A stretch of 64,000 nt of DNA from Patagioenas fasciata (GCF_037038585.1 NC_092541.1:5583445-5647444), one strand, 5' to 3'; counted from the first letter of the stretch, positions 1-10,619 are shown. Numbers and translations are program-made. Notes: generated by a model from the letters alone, not told the origin.

Positions 1-300
1 TTTTGGTCACTGGTATGGAACAAATATGTGGATGGACTGGAAATACTCCAGAGAAGGCTCACAAAGATGATCAATGGAATAAGAATCTGCAGCATAAGGA
101 AAGGTTGAGAGAACTGGGGTTGTTCAGCTTGGAGAAGCATAGGGGAGACCTCAGCACTATGTTCCAGGATTATAAGAGTGCCTGGAAAGAAGATGCAGAC
201 TCCCTTTTTTCAAGTAATCACATGGAAAAGACAAGGTGCAATAGGTGCAAGCTACTCCTGGGAGGTATCTGATTGAACCCCTGAGCAAAACTACTCTATT
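1..300 (+). mobile_element. CR1 LINE 3' fragment (cut by window edge)
   Basis: It has the CR1 3' consensus order: 'aaggctcacaaagatgatca', then 'gagaactggggttgttcagc', then a gggcaatagg-like block. It is closely matched by 10.93-11.2 kb and 21.48-21.75 kb. About 150 bp of the CR1 3' tail present in B is missing here. Confidence 0.7.
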
Positions 301-714
301 CTATTGTATGATCTGGATGCAGATCAGTGTCTGGAGAGCAACTGGGCCCTGCCAGATGCTGAAGGACTGCATGAGGTTCCTCTGTCTCACTGTCTGTGCC
401 CATGTACGTTGACCATGCACAGCAGATCAGGTAATGGACAGGAAGGAATGAGAGAGATGAGTGTGTGGATTGTCCCCAGGAACTGCTGTTTTGAACCCCC
501 ACTCCTGCCACACTCTCGAACCCTTTACTCACTTAAGACCATTGCCTGTAGCATTATTCATTAATGTCTTGTTCAGCTCCAAAGGAAAGACCATAAAACA
601 ATCCAATGCAGGGAGTTCAACCCTCCCCTTCCTCCATGTTTTCCCTGAGCAGACTGGAACAGTTGCCTCAGAACAAAGGAGGACTCAGAGGCCCAGACTG
701 GGATGCAGCACAAG
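301..714. other. 3' flank of keratin, no gene seen
   Basis: This is non-coding 3' flank shared with 11.38-11.78 kb and 21.93-22.33 kb. The open frames in it are short and not conserved in frame. I see no promoter or RNA gene. Confidence 0.5.
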
Positions 715-720
715 TTTAAT
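715..720 (-). promoter_or_regulatory. Poly(A) signal ATTAAA of keratin 1006-1311
   Basis: On the minus strand the hexamer reads ATTAAA, about 290 nt past the stop codon. The same variant signal sits at the equivalent place in all eight keratin genes. Confidence 0.75.
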
Positions 721-1005
721 GAGATTCAAGAAGAAAAGGAGGTGGCTCAGAGGGAGCACCATGGACAGCCGTAAGATTGCAGTGAAACTCCTGTGGAGTG
801 TCAGTCTGCCTGCCCTGCAGATGGAGGGACAAAAACAGGTCCCTGCCACGCTGCCCTTGGGAGACAGAATCCGCAAAAGCATGAGAGAGAGACATGAGTC
901 GAAGAAGGAAACAAGAGTTCAAAGCTCTGAATGCAATGCTGCGAAGCTCTCTCTCCATGTTCCAAGGTCTTGAGAGGTTCTTGCCCAGGGATGTTGCCAG
1001 CAGCT

Positions 1006-1311
1006 TTAGCAGGGGCGACATCTGCTGCCACAGTAGCGGCTGGTAATGCAGGAGAGGTCAAAGCCCCCAGAGTTGATGGGCACTCCCTCACAGCTGAGGA
1101 TGCTGCCAACAGCAGCAGAGGTGGAGGAGCCCACAACAGTGTTCTGAGGGAAGGAGCTGAGGATGGGGCCGGGCAGGGTCACAATCACTGAGGAGGGCTG
1201 GATGGCGATGGTGGAGCTCTGGCACTGCCTGCAACAGGGCTCATTGCAGCTGTTGGCCAGTGGGGTTGGGCCACAGGGCTGGCAGGGCACGCATGGGTTG
1301 CAGCAAGACAT
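1006..1311 (-). CDS. Feather beta-keratin (unit A, minus strand)
   Basis: The product is a 101-residue feather corneous beta-protein, the structural subunit of feather filaments in cornifying barb and rachis cells. It has a Cys-rich N-terminus (Cys 3, 4, 7, 10, 13, 22, 26, 27, 30), the filament core around residues 33-63 including [14 protein letters not shown], a Ser/Gly linker, and a C-terminus ending CGSRCRPC. The total is 14 Cys. The start is the ATG at 1311, where the MSCCNPC N-terminus is universal in the family. The upstream in-frame extension is the 5' UTR and intron. Exon 2 begins at 1331 after a pyrimidine-rich CAG. The intron is 1332-1620 (289 bp), with a GTGAGT donor. Non-coding exon 1 starts at 1621 and is roughly 35-40 nt. 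The TATA is at 1681-1687. It differs from the unit B copy mainly at residues 35-43. Confidence 0.95.
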   Translation of the reverse strand: MSCCNPCVPCQPCGPTPLANSCNEPCCRQCQSSTIAIQPSSVIVTLPGPILSSFPQNTVVGSSTSAAVGSILSCEGVPINSGGFDLSCITSRYCGSRCRPC

Positions 1312-1680
1312 GTCTCTGGACAGAGGCTCACCTGAGAAGACAGGAAGAAACAGAGCATGACATGCACCTGAGAAGCAGCACTGCACCCAAAAACAGAGGA
1401 CACAAGGCACTTCTTGGCCCAGCATACACTGCCCACCTCATATCCCAGGAGCCACCTCCACTAAGTCCCTGCCTCTCTCAGCGGAAGACTTTCTCTCCCC
1501 TACCCTCTCCCATGAGAAGCAGCTCTCACCCCAGGGTAAAGACAGACCCTATCAGCTGAGACACGCATTGAAAAAAGATACCGGATCCTGAAGCAGGAGG
1601 ACAAGAGGCTTCACACTCACCTGACTACCAAGGAGAATGAAGCGAGAGAAGTGGATGAGAGAGCAGGGAGTTGGGCGGTC

Positions 1681-1905
1681 ATTTATAGGAGTCCTGCACT
1701 GCCTCAGGCTCAGGCACCCTTTGTGGAAACAATAATTTTCTGACAAGCTCATGATGAATGTAAAACACATAGGCTAATGGCATGGGTTGTGTCCTGATTT
1801 CGTGCACTGCCGCCTTTTCATTTCCTGTTTTCTGCCATGTGCTTTCCCATATGAAGGCTTTTTCTGTAAGTGCCAGGATGAAAGGCCTGAGGATTTCCAG
1901 CGTAG
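1681..1905 (-). promoter_or_regulatory. Keratin promoter: TATA box plus conserved upstream module
   Basis: On the minus strand a TATAAAT lies about 25-30 bp before the inferred start of exon 1. Upstream (1690-1905) is the block found at every keratin in the window. Recognisable parts are 'aataattttctgacaagctc', a 'ccttttcatttcc' core and 'gatgaaaggcc' near the far end. The function as a shared enhancer or promoter is inferred from conservation among paralogues. Confidence 0.75.
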
Positions 1906-3629
1906 ACAAACGTCAGCGTGAGCAGAAGACTCAGGCTAATTGCTGGTGACATCCTGTGCAGGTAGGTGATTTTTCACTTGGGTCATTGCAGCTGTGGGCT
2001 CCTTTGTGGCAAAGTTGTCCGGAAAAGGGCAACGCTGTAATGTTTCCCATCCGCTGACCAAGGACTGACATTTGGGACAACATGCCATATCCTTTTCTCT
2101 TCTTTCCTCCACCTCTCTGATGGTCGCTCATTGCTGGACTCAGGTGGGCTTCTGCTAGGGGTGTCTGATACTATTACGACACTAACAGTGCTCTCAGGAT
2201 GATTTTGCTGGGCTCATTTGCCTCATGTCCTCTCCTTGCACTCTCTGCAGGTCCTCAGGAAATGCCAGGAGATTGTTTGAGGCCTGGCTTTCCCTTTGGA
2301 ACCTGAAACCTTTTCTAGCACAGTGGTCCCCAGGATCTCCTCCTGGCTCCCATCAGGCAACTGTGGGGAAAGTGCTCTTCTGTTGTGAGATTTGGGGTCC
2401 ACTGAGACATGCCAGTCCACACTTGCTGATGGTTTTCTGACTTTCTGTGAGCATACAGATTGTTGCATGGTTTGATGCAGACCTGCACGAGCACACTTGT
2501 GTCCCTCTGTACCTCTGTGACCCTCATCATGAAGACACATGCATGTCGTAGCAGGGGACTCTTCCCTGGTGTGTCCAAGAGCACCGTAGAGGAGCAGGTT
2601 GCCTTTCCCAAAAGGAGCCCATCTGAAGTTGAATGGTGGTGCTTCTGTCCTGGCAGAGATGTTCTCAGAGAGCTGAAATGCAATCTCTGCCTCCTACACC
2701 CTCCCGTTCTTAATTTAAGAACAGGGAGAAAGTCCAAGAAACCCTACCTGTCAGTGCAGGACATTGTCCCTGGGGTGATACTCTGCTGGTGCAGTGTTGC
2801 TGGTGACTGGGGTGGGACACAGGTTCCTCATGTCCATGACAATGCTATATGTATTTCTGCAACTGGTCAGCCTGGTGCTGAGTGAGGCAGTGACTGACAG
2901 CTCTCATCAAATGTGTATTAGACCGGGGTCCAGGTGTAGCTCTGCTGTGAGATGGAGGACTAAATCTCTGGGAGCATTAGGGAGATCCCAACAGTTTTCA
3001 GTCAAACTCCTTTTCCTTTCAAGCACCGGTGTTGGAACGATAAAGGACTCATCACTCCAATTCAATGTGAATCACCTGTCCCATAAATTAAACAGACAGT
3101 AGCCAGGTGGGTGCGTGCCTGGAAGCCCGCCAAGGTCTTCTTGGATTTGCAACAGTTATGGCAGTTAAAAGTGACCAGGAGTGTCTGTCATTTCCATGCT
3201 TTATTTCTGCTTTCTGTCTGTACTATCACAACCAGCCTCTTTCTCCTGCTCTTACCATGCTGTGGGGTTGATCAGCGATAATGTCAACTGATATTTGTGC
3301 TTGTGTACCCGGGACATACGATCCCTTTGCATGCCATGTTCCCTCGTTCTAGAGATGCTGGGAAGCTCAAGATGAGCCTCTCTGGCCAAAACGATTTCTC
3401 CTACAATCTTCTCCTTACATCCATGCAGCCATCTTCTGTGTCTGAGCCTCCTTCCCAAGACCACCTCCATACAGACCAAGAGGAATGGCCTCGAGTGCTT
3501 ATGATGCTGCTGTCATCCCGGGGTCTCCTGAAGCACTGGGGTCTTCCCATGGACACAGTATGAGTCGGGATCACCATGCTTAAGGCATGCTCAGAGGCCA
3601 ACAGGAATATTTTTGAGCAGAGATACAGC
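1906..3629. other. Intergenic; no gene recognised
   Basis: No protein family was recognised. About 2330-2425 is the left arm of an inverted repeat with 4720-4815. About 2035-2610 is present only in this unit. The part from 2610 to 3010 is shared with 13.1-13.5 kb, and 3110-3629 with 13.97-14.51 kb. Small open frames are not conserved in frame. Confidence 0.5.
2330..2425 (+). repeat. Inverted repeat, left arm
   Basis: The reverse complement of about 85-95 bp here reappears at 4720-4815. Shared words include 'tggaccccaaatc' and 'agaagagcactttccccaca' on the other strand. It lies inside the segment that unit B lacks. A direct third copy of the right arm is at about 15.60-15.69 kb. Confidence 0.7.
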
Positions 3630-4150
3630 AAGAGAAAGGCTGAAACCCCACCAAAAAGACCCTGGGCACCTGATGGAATGGGAGGTGGATGCTGTGCAGC
3701 AGGGAGCAAGGGTTGATTTTCCTGAGGCCAGGGATCCTCCTGCATGGCCTGTAGCCACAAAGCCACCTCAGCCCAACCTCAACCCCTCTCCATGACAAAC
3801 CAACTCTCCTCTGCTCTCTCCCATAATCACGATCTCACAGCACTAACATGGGACCAAGGGAAAGGTATCATGTGAGTTGTCCTTGAAGGCTGGACCCCTT
3901 CCTATAAGAGGAGGGCAAGGAGACAAAGGAATTCTCATTCACTTGGTTCCTAAAGTGAAGGAGGTGACTGAACTGTTTGAGGGAGTGACCAGTTGAACTA
4001 GTATTTCTTTTGTCTTCACATGGCCTCTGGCCAAAAGGCACACACTGCATAAGCTACAATTTTCCTGCATCCTCCTAAAGAATGGTAATTTTGCAGGTAA
4101 TGACATCACACGTGCTGCTGTTTCTCTTCATGCTGCCTTTGATTTCCCGC
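3630..4150 (-). pseudogene. Feather keratin relic: 5' half only (unit A)
   Basis: It matches the intron, exon 1 and upstream region of the keratin at 22.63-23.4 kb. There is an 'accccaccaaaaag...gcacctgatgg' intron block at 3640, a degraded exon 1 at about 3950-3990 ('gaaggaggtgactgaactgt') and the upstream '...ggtaatgacat' block at 4085-4120. No keratin coding exon follows on the minus strand. The TATA position reads as a non-TATA sequence, so the promoter is probably dead. It is a host pseudogene relic, not a shadow of an intact gene. Confidence 0.7.
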
Positions 4151-4412
4151 CCCGAGTGCCCCATCAAGGGTGCTTGGCTAAGAAGTGAGAGTAGCTCTGG
4201 AGAGACATTTTGGACAGGGCTGGGCTGCAGCGGTGTCTCCTGAAGGGGTGATCGCAAGAGCTTTGCTGGACTTCAGCAGAGGCCTGGGGAGGTAATGGCC
4301 AGAAGACCATTGCAGTTGATGGGGGGCAATTCAATTCAGGGTCCCTGTGTGTTGACCTGGAGAGAAACCTGAATTTCCTGGTATTGCTGCTGCACCTTGT
4401 GCTCTGCATTTC

Positions 4413-4620
4413 ACAGAATCATGGAACTGTTGAGGTTGGAAGGAATCTCTGCAGACGATCTCGTCAAATTCCTCTGCTACAATAGGGTCAGCTAGAGCAC
4501 ATTGGCTAAGGGCTTTATCAAGACGGGATTGGAGTATCTTCACAGCTAAGACTCCACAACCTCTTTGAACTACTTCTGCCAGTGTTTCAGCACCTCCATA
4601 GTGAAAAAGCTTTTATTTGG
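4413..4620 (-). mobile_element. CR1 LINE 3' end, minus orientation
   Basis: It reads 'tcacagaatcatggaactgt', 'tgaggttggaaggaatctct' and 'ctccacaacctctttgaac', which is the reverse complement of the CR1 3' tail. The matching copy is at 15.31-15.52 kb. Confidence 0.8.
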
Positions 4621-4719
4621 ACCTGCGGATGGACAACTGGTATGGTAAGGGTTCTTCAAGATAGGCAGCGCCCCCATGCGGCTTTACACCACATGTCACT
4701 CACTGCAGAGTTCCCAACT

Positions 4720-4815
4720 CACACGCATGTCTCAGTGGACCCCAAATCCCACAACAGAAGAGCACTTTCCCCACAGTCGCCTGATGGGAGGCAGCTGTGG
4801 AGCAGTGCACAGTCA
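4720..4815 (-). repeat. Inverted repeat, right arm
   Basis: It is the reverse complement of 2330-2425. It lies between two oppositely oriented CR1 fragments. The unit B equivalent (about 15.60-15.69 kb) has no partner arm in its own unit. Confidence 0.7.
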
Positions 4816-5004
4816 AGACCCTCAACCCAGTCCCTCCAGAGGTGCCCTCCTCTGTCTACTGCTGAGAGTCGTCTTATACAGGGGATGCGCCATCTCCCAG
4901 AACACTTTGAGGACCCTGAGGAGGGTCTTTCTCTCTATCATTTGGGGAGGAGGAAAGGCACTGTGGTGTGGACCAGAATGCCTGCGTTTAAGGAAAAGCA
5001 TCTA

Positions 5005-5498
5005 GTTCTAGACCTCTGGTTTAAGCATGACAAGGAATTACTGGATGGAGTCCGGTGGCAGGTTAGGGAAGACAATCAGAGCCTACAGCATCTTTCTGAA
5101 GAGGAGAGACTGAGATAGCTGTGTCAGTTCAGCCTGGAGAAGAGAAGGCTGAGAGGTGATCTTATCAATGTTTACAAGTATCTGACAAGTGGATGTCAAA
5201 AGGATGGTACCATAATCCTTTCAGGGGTGACCAGTGATAGGATGATAGGCAACGGGCACAGGCTGAAGCACAGGAGCTTCCATCTGAACACGAGGAGTAA
5301 CTTCTTCTAGGGTGACAGAGCACAGGAACAGGCTGTCCAGAGAGGTTCTGTAGTCTCCTTCTCTGGAGGAATAAAACCCACCTGGACATCTCCCTGTGAA
5401 CTCTCCTATCGGTGTACTTGCTTAAGAAGGTGGGTTGGACTAGATGACATACTGAGGTCCCTTCCTACTCTGAGCATTATGTGATTCTATGATTCTGT
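5005..5498 (+). mobile_element. CR1 LINE 3' end, plus orientation
   Basis: It has the CR1 consensus words 'ttcagcctggagaagagaag', 'gatcttatcaatgtttacaa' and 'ggttggactagatgac', ending in the family's ATTCTATGATTCTG tail. The matching copy is at 15.9-16.36 kb. Confidence 0.85.
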
Positions 5499-6097
5499 GC
5501 AAATCTTTTCAGAGGAGAACCAGTGGCTGCCTTCCCCTCTGTGCTGATGTTAGCTTGTGCTTGAGTTCCACAATCCTTCCCCAAGCCATAGAGCCCAGAA
5601 ACTGCATCTCCTGCATCTCAGCCATGGACAAACGGTTTGGAGTCAGTGTCTCATTAGAGGCTTGGAAAGAGATCTTACAGCCCGGCTGGACTTATCTAGT
5701 ATTGCTAGCACCTGAGATCCTTGGCCCTGTACATTGTTGGTGTTCTCGACTGGTGCCATTGAATATACGCCTCATGTTCACCATTCCTCCTTTCAGCCTC
5801 CCCAGGCTCTCATTCATTTTCCCATAGCTCCTGCCTCTGGATAAGTGTCAGTCATTTATCCAGCTGAATCCTGTAACGTAAAGCTTTTACAGGAGTCAGG
5901 AGCAAAGACCCTGGGAAACAGATCAACCCTTTGAAGTTGCTTGGAGCCAAGATAAAATGAGTTGTCCAGGGTTGGGCTTTCTCCTCACTGAGACCAGAGT
6001 GCTGTATCCCAGTGCGAGCCCTCTGACACGAGGGACTGAGTCTGTTGTAAGGCCTGGCACTGACACAGATGGGTGTCAACGTGGGACTTGGAACGAT
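5499..6097. other. Upstream spacer; no gene seen
   Basis: Highly similar to 16.36-16.98 kb. No open frame of a recognised family. Confidence 0.45.
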
Positions 6098-6360
6098 CAG
6101 GCACAACTATGTACACACACACATATGCACTAAACACGTATCCAACATGCTCGCATGTGCACCAGGATTTACAGAAATGCACAGACACAAGCAAATGTGC
6201 GAGAGGCCAGAGATGCACAAAGAGTTGTACAGGTAAATAGAAACACAGTTTCACCAGAGGTACACAGGTGTATGCACAGCCAGACAGACAAGCACATGGA
6301 TGTGCATGCAGAGAATCACACAGACTGATACGCAATCGCACTAGCAGGCGCATTACTGCA
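6098..6360. repeat. CA-rich degenerate simple repeat (unit A)
   Basis: A run rich in 'cacaca', 'tgcaca' and 'agacaca' steps, imperfect and without a clean period. It is nearly identical to 16978-17235. Similar TG/CA-rich DNA lies upstream of other keratins at about 33.0, 33.95-34.46, 54.17 and 60.35 kb. Confidence 0.7.
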
Positions 6361-6924
6361 GATGAGCACATAGCAATGGATCTGACAGAGGAGCTGCCAG
6401 GGACCTCCCCTCCAGAGCAGGGACGAGGCATTCTAAGCAGAACAGATGCACTGGCAGCGCTGCTTGAGGAGTCTCAGTGGTCTATGAACTGCCAGAGAGT
6501 TTAGAAGGTCAAAGACATTGCAATTTCCTCCTCAGGCGAGATTAGAGTGAAAGCGAGATGGAAAGTTGAAGTGGAGGCCATCCACTCAGGAATACGACAG
6601 CCCCATATGACTTGAGGAGGGAGCCAATAGAAAATGAGAGAGATCATTCCACACTGTCACAGGAGCCCTTGGGGACAAGTCAAGGACAGCAGTGCTGGGA
6701 GCAGCTGATGCCCCTGTTGTCAGTAAGATCATACAAAATAGCCCACCAGAACTCCCCAGGCTGACTTCCCCTACCTTCAGTGGACCCTTCTGCTCTTAGT
6801 CCCTGTCCTCTGAACACAATGATTCATCCTTGCCCCAGAAATCCCGGGATTTCTCATCCAGCCTCCTAAACAAGCGTCCGTGACAGAATGGACATGAATT
6901 AAAAAGAAATACATAGTGACGTGT

Positions 6925-7149
6925 CCAATCGGGAAATCCTCAGGCCTCTAATCCCGACATTTACAGAAGAAGCCTTCATACAAGAAAGGATGAGGCAGAT
7001 ATCAGGAAATGGAAAGGCAGCAGTGCAGGAAACCAGGACACAGCCCATGCCATTAGTTGGAATGTTTTGCATTCACCATGAACTTGTCAGAAAATTATTA
7101 CTTCCACAAAGAGTGCCTGGGCCTGAGGCAGTGCAGGACTCCTATAAAA
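6925..7149 (+). promoter_or_regulatory. Keratin promoter: TATA box plus upstream module
   Basis: TATAAAA is at 7143-7149, within CCTATAAAAGGC. The block from 6925 is the same upstream module as at the minus-strand keratins, here in the opposite orientation ('cttgtcagaaaattattact' at about 7085). Confidence 0.8.
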
Positions 7150-7523
7150 GGCAGCCCAACTCTCTCCTCTCTCATCCACTTCTTTCACCTCCTTCTCCTT
7201 GGGAATCAGGTGAGTGTGAATTCTCTACTCCTGCTTCTGGATCAGGTGTCTTTCCTCAACGTGTTTCCCAGATGAAATTTTCTGTCCTGACCCTGGGGTG
7301 GGAGTTATTTCCCATGGGAGAGGGAAGGTGGGACAAGGTCTTCTGCAGAGAGAGGTTGAGTCGTAGTGGAAGTGCCTCCTGGGACTTGAGGTGGGCAGTG
7401 TATGCTGGGTCAGAAGGTGTCTTGGCTCCATGGTGTTTTGGTGCAGTCTTGTTTCTCAAGGGCAACGCCTCATACTCTATTTCCTCCTGCCCTCTCTCTC
7501 AGGTGAGCCTCTGTCCCAGAGAC

Positions 7524-7829
7524 ATGTCCTGCTGCAACCCATGTCTGCCCTGCCAGCCCTGTGGCCCGACCCCACTGGCCAACAGCTGCAATGAGCCCTG
7601 TGTCAGACAGTGCCAGAGCTCCACCATCGCCATCCAGCCCTCCCCTGTGGTGGTGACCCTGCCTGGCCCCATCCTCAGCTCCTTCCCTCAGAACACCGTT
7701 GTGGGCTCCTCCACCTCTGCTGCTGTTGGCAGCATCCTCAGCTGTGAGGGAGTGCCCATCAACTCTGGGGGCTTTGATCTTTCCTGCATTACCAGCCGCT
7801 ACTGTGGCAACAGATGTCGCCCCTGCTAA
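7524..7829 (+). CDS. Feather beta-keratin (unit A, plus strand)
   Basis: A 101-residue feather corneous beta-protein. The N-terminus is [10 protein letters not shown], the core contains [17 protein letters not shown], and the C-terminus ends CGNRCRPC. There are 13 Cys, with Val rather than Cys at residue 27. Non-coding exon 1 ends at 7209 with CAG|GTGAGT and is about 37 nt long if transcription starts near 7172. The intron is 7210-7502 (293 bp), with acceptor CTCTCTCAG. The ATG at 7524 lies 21 nt into exon 2. A longer in-frame frame upstream runs back through intron and promoter and is not coding. It shares residues 34-40 (TIAIQPS) with the minus-strand keratin of the same unit rather than with its tandem copy, which hints at gene conversion within the unit. 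Confidence 0.95.
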   Translation: MSCCNPCLPCQPCGPTPLANSCNEPCVRQCQSSTIAIQPSPVVVTLPGPILSSFPQNTVVGSSTSAAVGSILSCEGVPINSGGFDLSCITSRYCGNRCRPC

Positions 7830-8101
7830 AACTGATGGCAACTACTTTGGGAAGAACCTGCTAAGATCTTGAAATATGGACCTTGAAAGGATATAGAGAT
7901 CCATGGCGTTACATTCTGATCTTCAAACTATAGTTTCCTTCTTCCACTTGTGCCTCTCTGCCTTTCCTCTGCCGATTCTGTCTCCGAGGCCAGCCTAGCA
8001 GTGACCTGTTGGTATACCTTCCTGCAGCAGTTTCACCAAATCCTTGGGTGGGGCTGCCTGTGGTGCTCCCTCTGAGACACCTCCTTTCCTTTTTGAGACT
8101 C

Positions 8102-8107
8102 ATTAAA
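8102..8107 (+). promoter_or_regulatory. Poly(A) signal ATTAAA of keratin 7524-7829
   Basis: ATTAAA lies 273 nt past the stop, in the context GACTCATTAAAGTTGTG, which is shared with 19073. Confidence 0.75.
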
Positions 8108-8795
8108 GTTGTGCTGCATCCAAACTTGGGCCTCCAAGTCCTCTTTTGCTCTTCTGCATCTCTTCCCGTCTTCTGAGGGAAAAAGGTGAATTAAGGGGAG
8201 AGTGGGACTCCTTAAAGTGGATTTTGTCACTTTACAACACAGTAAATCAATTCCATGTTTTCATAAAGAAATGGAGTGGAGTTGCTCATGAGGGACAGTC
8301 AACTTAGTGGGTGTCTCACCCTTGCTTTGCTCCCTTGGGCAAACACATTGGCATTTCTTAACCAACGTTTTCTGTTCTTCCCAGTCACACCTGATGTAAT
8401 CTCCAACCATGGTCTACATGAAACCTGATAGGCACTTTGGTCATTTAAAGTAAACAATTAAGAATGAGGCAATTAAGAAATCAATGCACCCAGGAACTGT
8501 CACACATGCAATTACGTGCAACGGGAATCCACCATTTCATGACAATGGTGAGTTCCAGCAGAGATGCAATGTTGGTCAAATCTCTGCCAGGTTCTTTCTG
8601 CTCTAGTCCATCTCCACACCTGAGCCCTGATACAGTCAGATCTTTATTTGGGGTAAGTGGTTTCTCTCAGTCAGAAACAAAGGGGGTTTGTCCTTCTGAA
8701 AGGAATTAAAATAGTAGATTTAACACACCATGGCTTTGCTCCTTCCCTCTTGTCTGGACAGCTGATTCCTTCTGGTAATGTACTGGGCCGTGGCA
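8108..8795. other. Spacer between keratin and OR relic
   Basis: Shared with 19.08-19.61 kb and, more weakly, with 58.14-58.69 kb, where it also precedes an OR relic. Nothing coding was recognised. Confidence 0.5.
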
Positions 8796-9310
8796 ATGGA
8801 CAACAAGACACCTGTAATTGATCTCATTCTCCTGGGCCTTCCACCCCTCCCAGGGTGGGCACAAGGCCTCATGTGCCATTATCTTCTCCATGTATCTTCG
8901 AATCCTGGAAGAGAATGACCTTCATTCTTCTTCCTCCTCATATTTCCTTGGTGGAGACCTACTAGACCACCACTGTTGTGTCAAAAATGATGGAGACTTT
9001 CCTTGCCTTGAGGAAAATCATGTATATTGTCTGCTTCCAGGCACAGTCATTATGATGTTTTCCCATCTTCCTGACTGTCACTGAGTTCATGATCCTCTCG
9101 CTCATGTCCTTGAATTGTAATGTCACCATATGCAAATTTTTTCATTGCAGCACTCCCATGAGAGAGAAAACATCTTTCCTGCAATCCTTGCTAGCAATGC
9201 CATTGGGATTGTGGTCACGTTCACACCGTTGCCACTTCTGCTGACTGGCCCTTCTGCATCAAGAAGGGATCCAAGTCCATGACTCAGCCTTCCCTGATCC
9301 TGATCTGACA
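8796..9310 (+). pseudogene. Olfactory receptor pseudogene (unit A)
   Basis: An ATG at 8796 opens MDNKTPVIDLILLGLP, a typical OR N-terminus with an NKT glycosylation site and the LLGLP motif before TM1. The TM1-TM2 part is then deleted or scrambled and the frame is broken by stops. In another frame near 8962-9230 the TM2-TM4 region reads TTVVSKMMETF, then TVTEFMILSLMSLNCNVTIC (equivalent to the MAYDRYxAIC motif), then HCSTPMREKTSFLQSLLA. Nothing from TM5 to TM7 remains before CR1 sequence begins. The family resembles the intact OR at 48.7 kb (OR6/OR11-like), but assignment is rough. Confidence 0.75.
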
Positions 9311-9329
9311 GCCACCACCACTCTTGTGT

Positions 9330-9765
9330 ATGCGTCTAATCGGATCAAAGGGCTGGACAAACTGTCTTCTGAGGGAAGGCTGAAGGAGATAAGTTTTCTG
9401 CTGGATGAACAGAAGGCTTGGGCAGACCTCCTCAACATATTCTAGTACTTAAATAATATCTCCAAAGAAGTTGGCAACTCTCTTACTCAAAGGAGCCACA
9501 TGGAGAAGACAAGTGTCAATGAGTCCAAGGGTCACTGGGAGAGGTTTCAGTTTGACATAAGAAATACCTTTGCTACAGTAAGACCAATCCATCACTGGAG
9601 TGACCTCCCAGGGATGTGGTAGAGTTCCCATCACCACAAGTTTCCACAATGTGATTGGACAGGGTGGTAGCTAATCTCATCTTGTCTCTCTCTCCCATTA
9701 AAGGTTGGACCAGGTGATCATTCAAGGTCACTTCCAGTATTCAATATTCTACGATTCCCTGTCCC
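9330..9765 (+). mobile_element. Old CR1 LINE fragment
   Basis: A diverged CR1 3' region: 'agggctggacaaactgtctt', 'atgagtccaagg', 'ctcccagggatgtggtagag', ending '...gtattcaatattctacgat'. The matching copy is at 20.0-20.43 kb. Confidence 0.7.
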
Positions 9766-10619
9766 TCCCTGTGATACCCTTCAGTCGTGATGTGACAATA
9801 TGCCATCCACTCTACTGCACCACTGTCGTCACAAAGACAATCCTCATTCCAAAAGAGTTTATTGCAATTGAGATTCACTTTTTTTCAGAGAAAATAGATT
9901 AGTGCATGGTTATTGTCCTCTTCATTTCCAAGACTTCTTCACTGAAAGAGAGATACTCTGCAGGCAGGGAATAGCAAAGAGGGACAGGAACCTTCGATCT
10001 TCTGTTCTAGAAGAACAATAATGGTCAAGAGAAATGAGAACCCTCAAAGCTGTGTCAGCTGTTATATAAGAGACTTCCATCTAGACTAGCAGATGCATGT
10101 ACCTAGAAGACTCTATAGATTACCTAGTTCTTGTAAGTGACAGCTCTCTTGTACGTGGAGATGCTCCATACTGGGGTCCATTGCCTGGGCCCCATTGCAA
10201 AGCAGGTCCCTGGCACCATGTCAGGGGGCTTGTATACCTGGGTTGAGGACCAGTACTTTTCCTCCCAGTATAACCGCCAAGACTGGTGCTGTTTACTGAA
10301 GAGCTTGGTGGGGGGAGAGGTGTCCTATCATGAGACCACAGCCAAGCACTTTGGTGTGCCCATGGGGTTGCCAGGGGTGTGCAGGGTCTCTTGCAGGACA
10401 GCTCTCCAACGACCAGGGACTGCACTGCTGGGAAGACCCTGGCATGCAAGCCATCTGCCCAGTCACCCTCTGTGCAATCATAACAGGATAATGGCCAGAA
10501 AATGCCTCTTTGAACACTCAGTGCTGTCGGGGGGTTGCGGTGAACCTTAGGGTCATTAGGTTCACAGCAAGAGGGGTCTCCATTATGTGGCCTGACTTGG
10601 GCTCATAGCAATCCTTACT
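9766..10619. other. Spacer at unit boundary; no gene recognised
   Basis: Shared with 20.43-21.18 kb. Parts (10.5-10.6 kb) also resemble 30.5-30.6 kb, next to another minus-strand keratin. An open frame of 137 codons here is not conserved in B, which has lost about 120 bp. Confidence 0.5.

Noticed and set aside
4582-5118. 178-codon plus-strand frame
   Set aside because: Spans the inverted-repeat arm and a CR1 fragment. The unit B counterpart does not preserve the frame.
6921-7829. 302-codon frame ending in the plus-strand keratin
   Set aside because: The first 200 codons run through promoter, exon 1 and intron. The true start is the ATG at 7524 in exon 2.
10137-10550. 137-codon frame that might be a gene
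   Set aside because: Unit B lacks about 120 bp inside it and does not keep the frame. No recognised domain.
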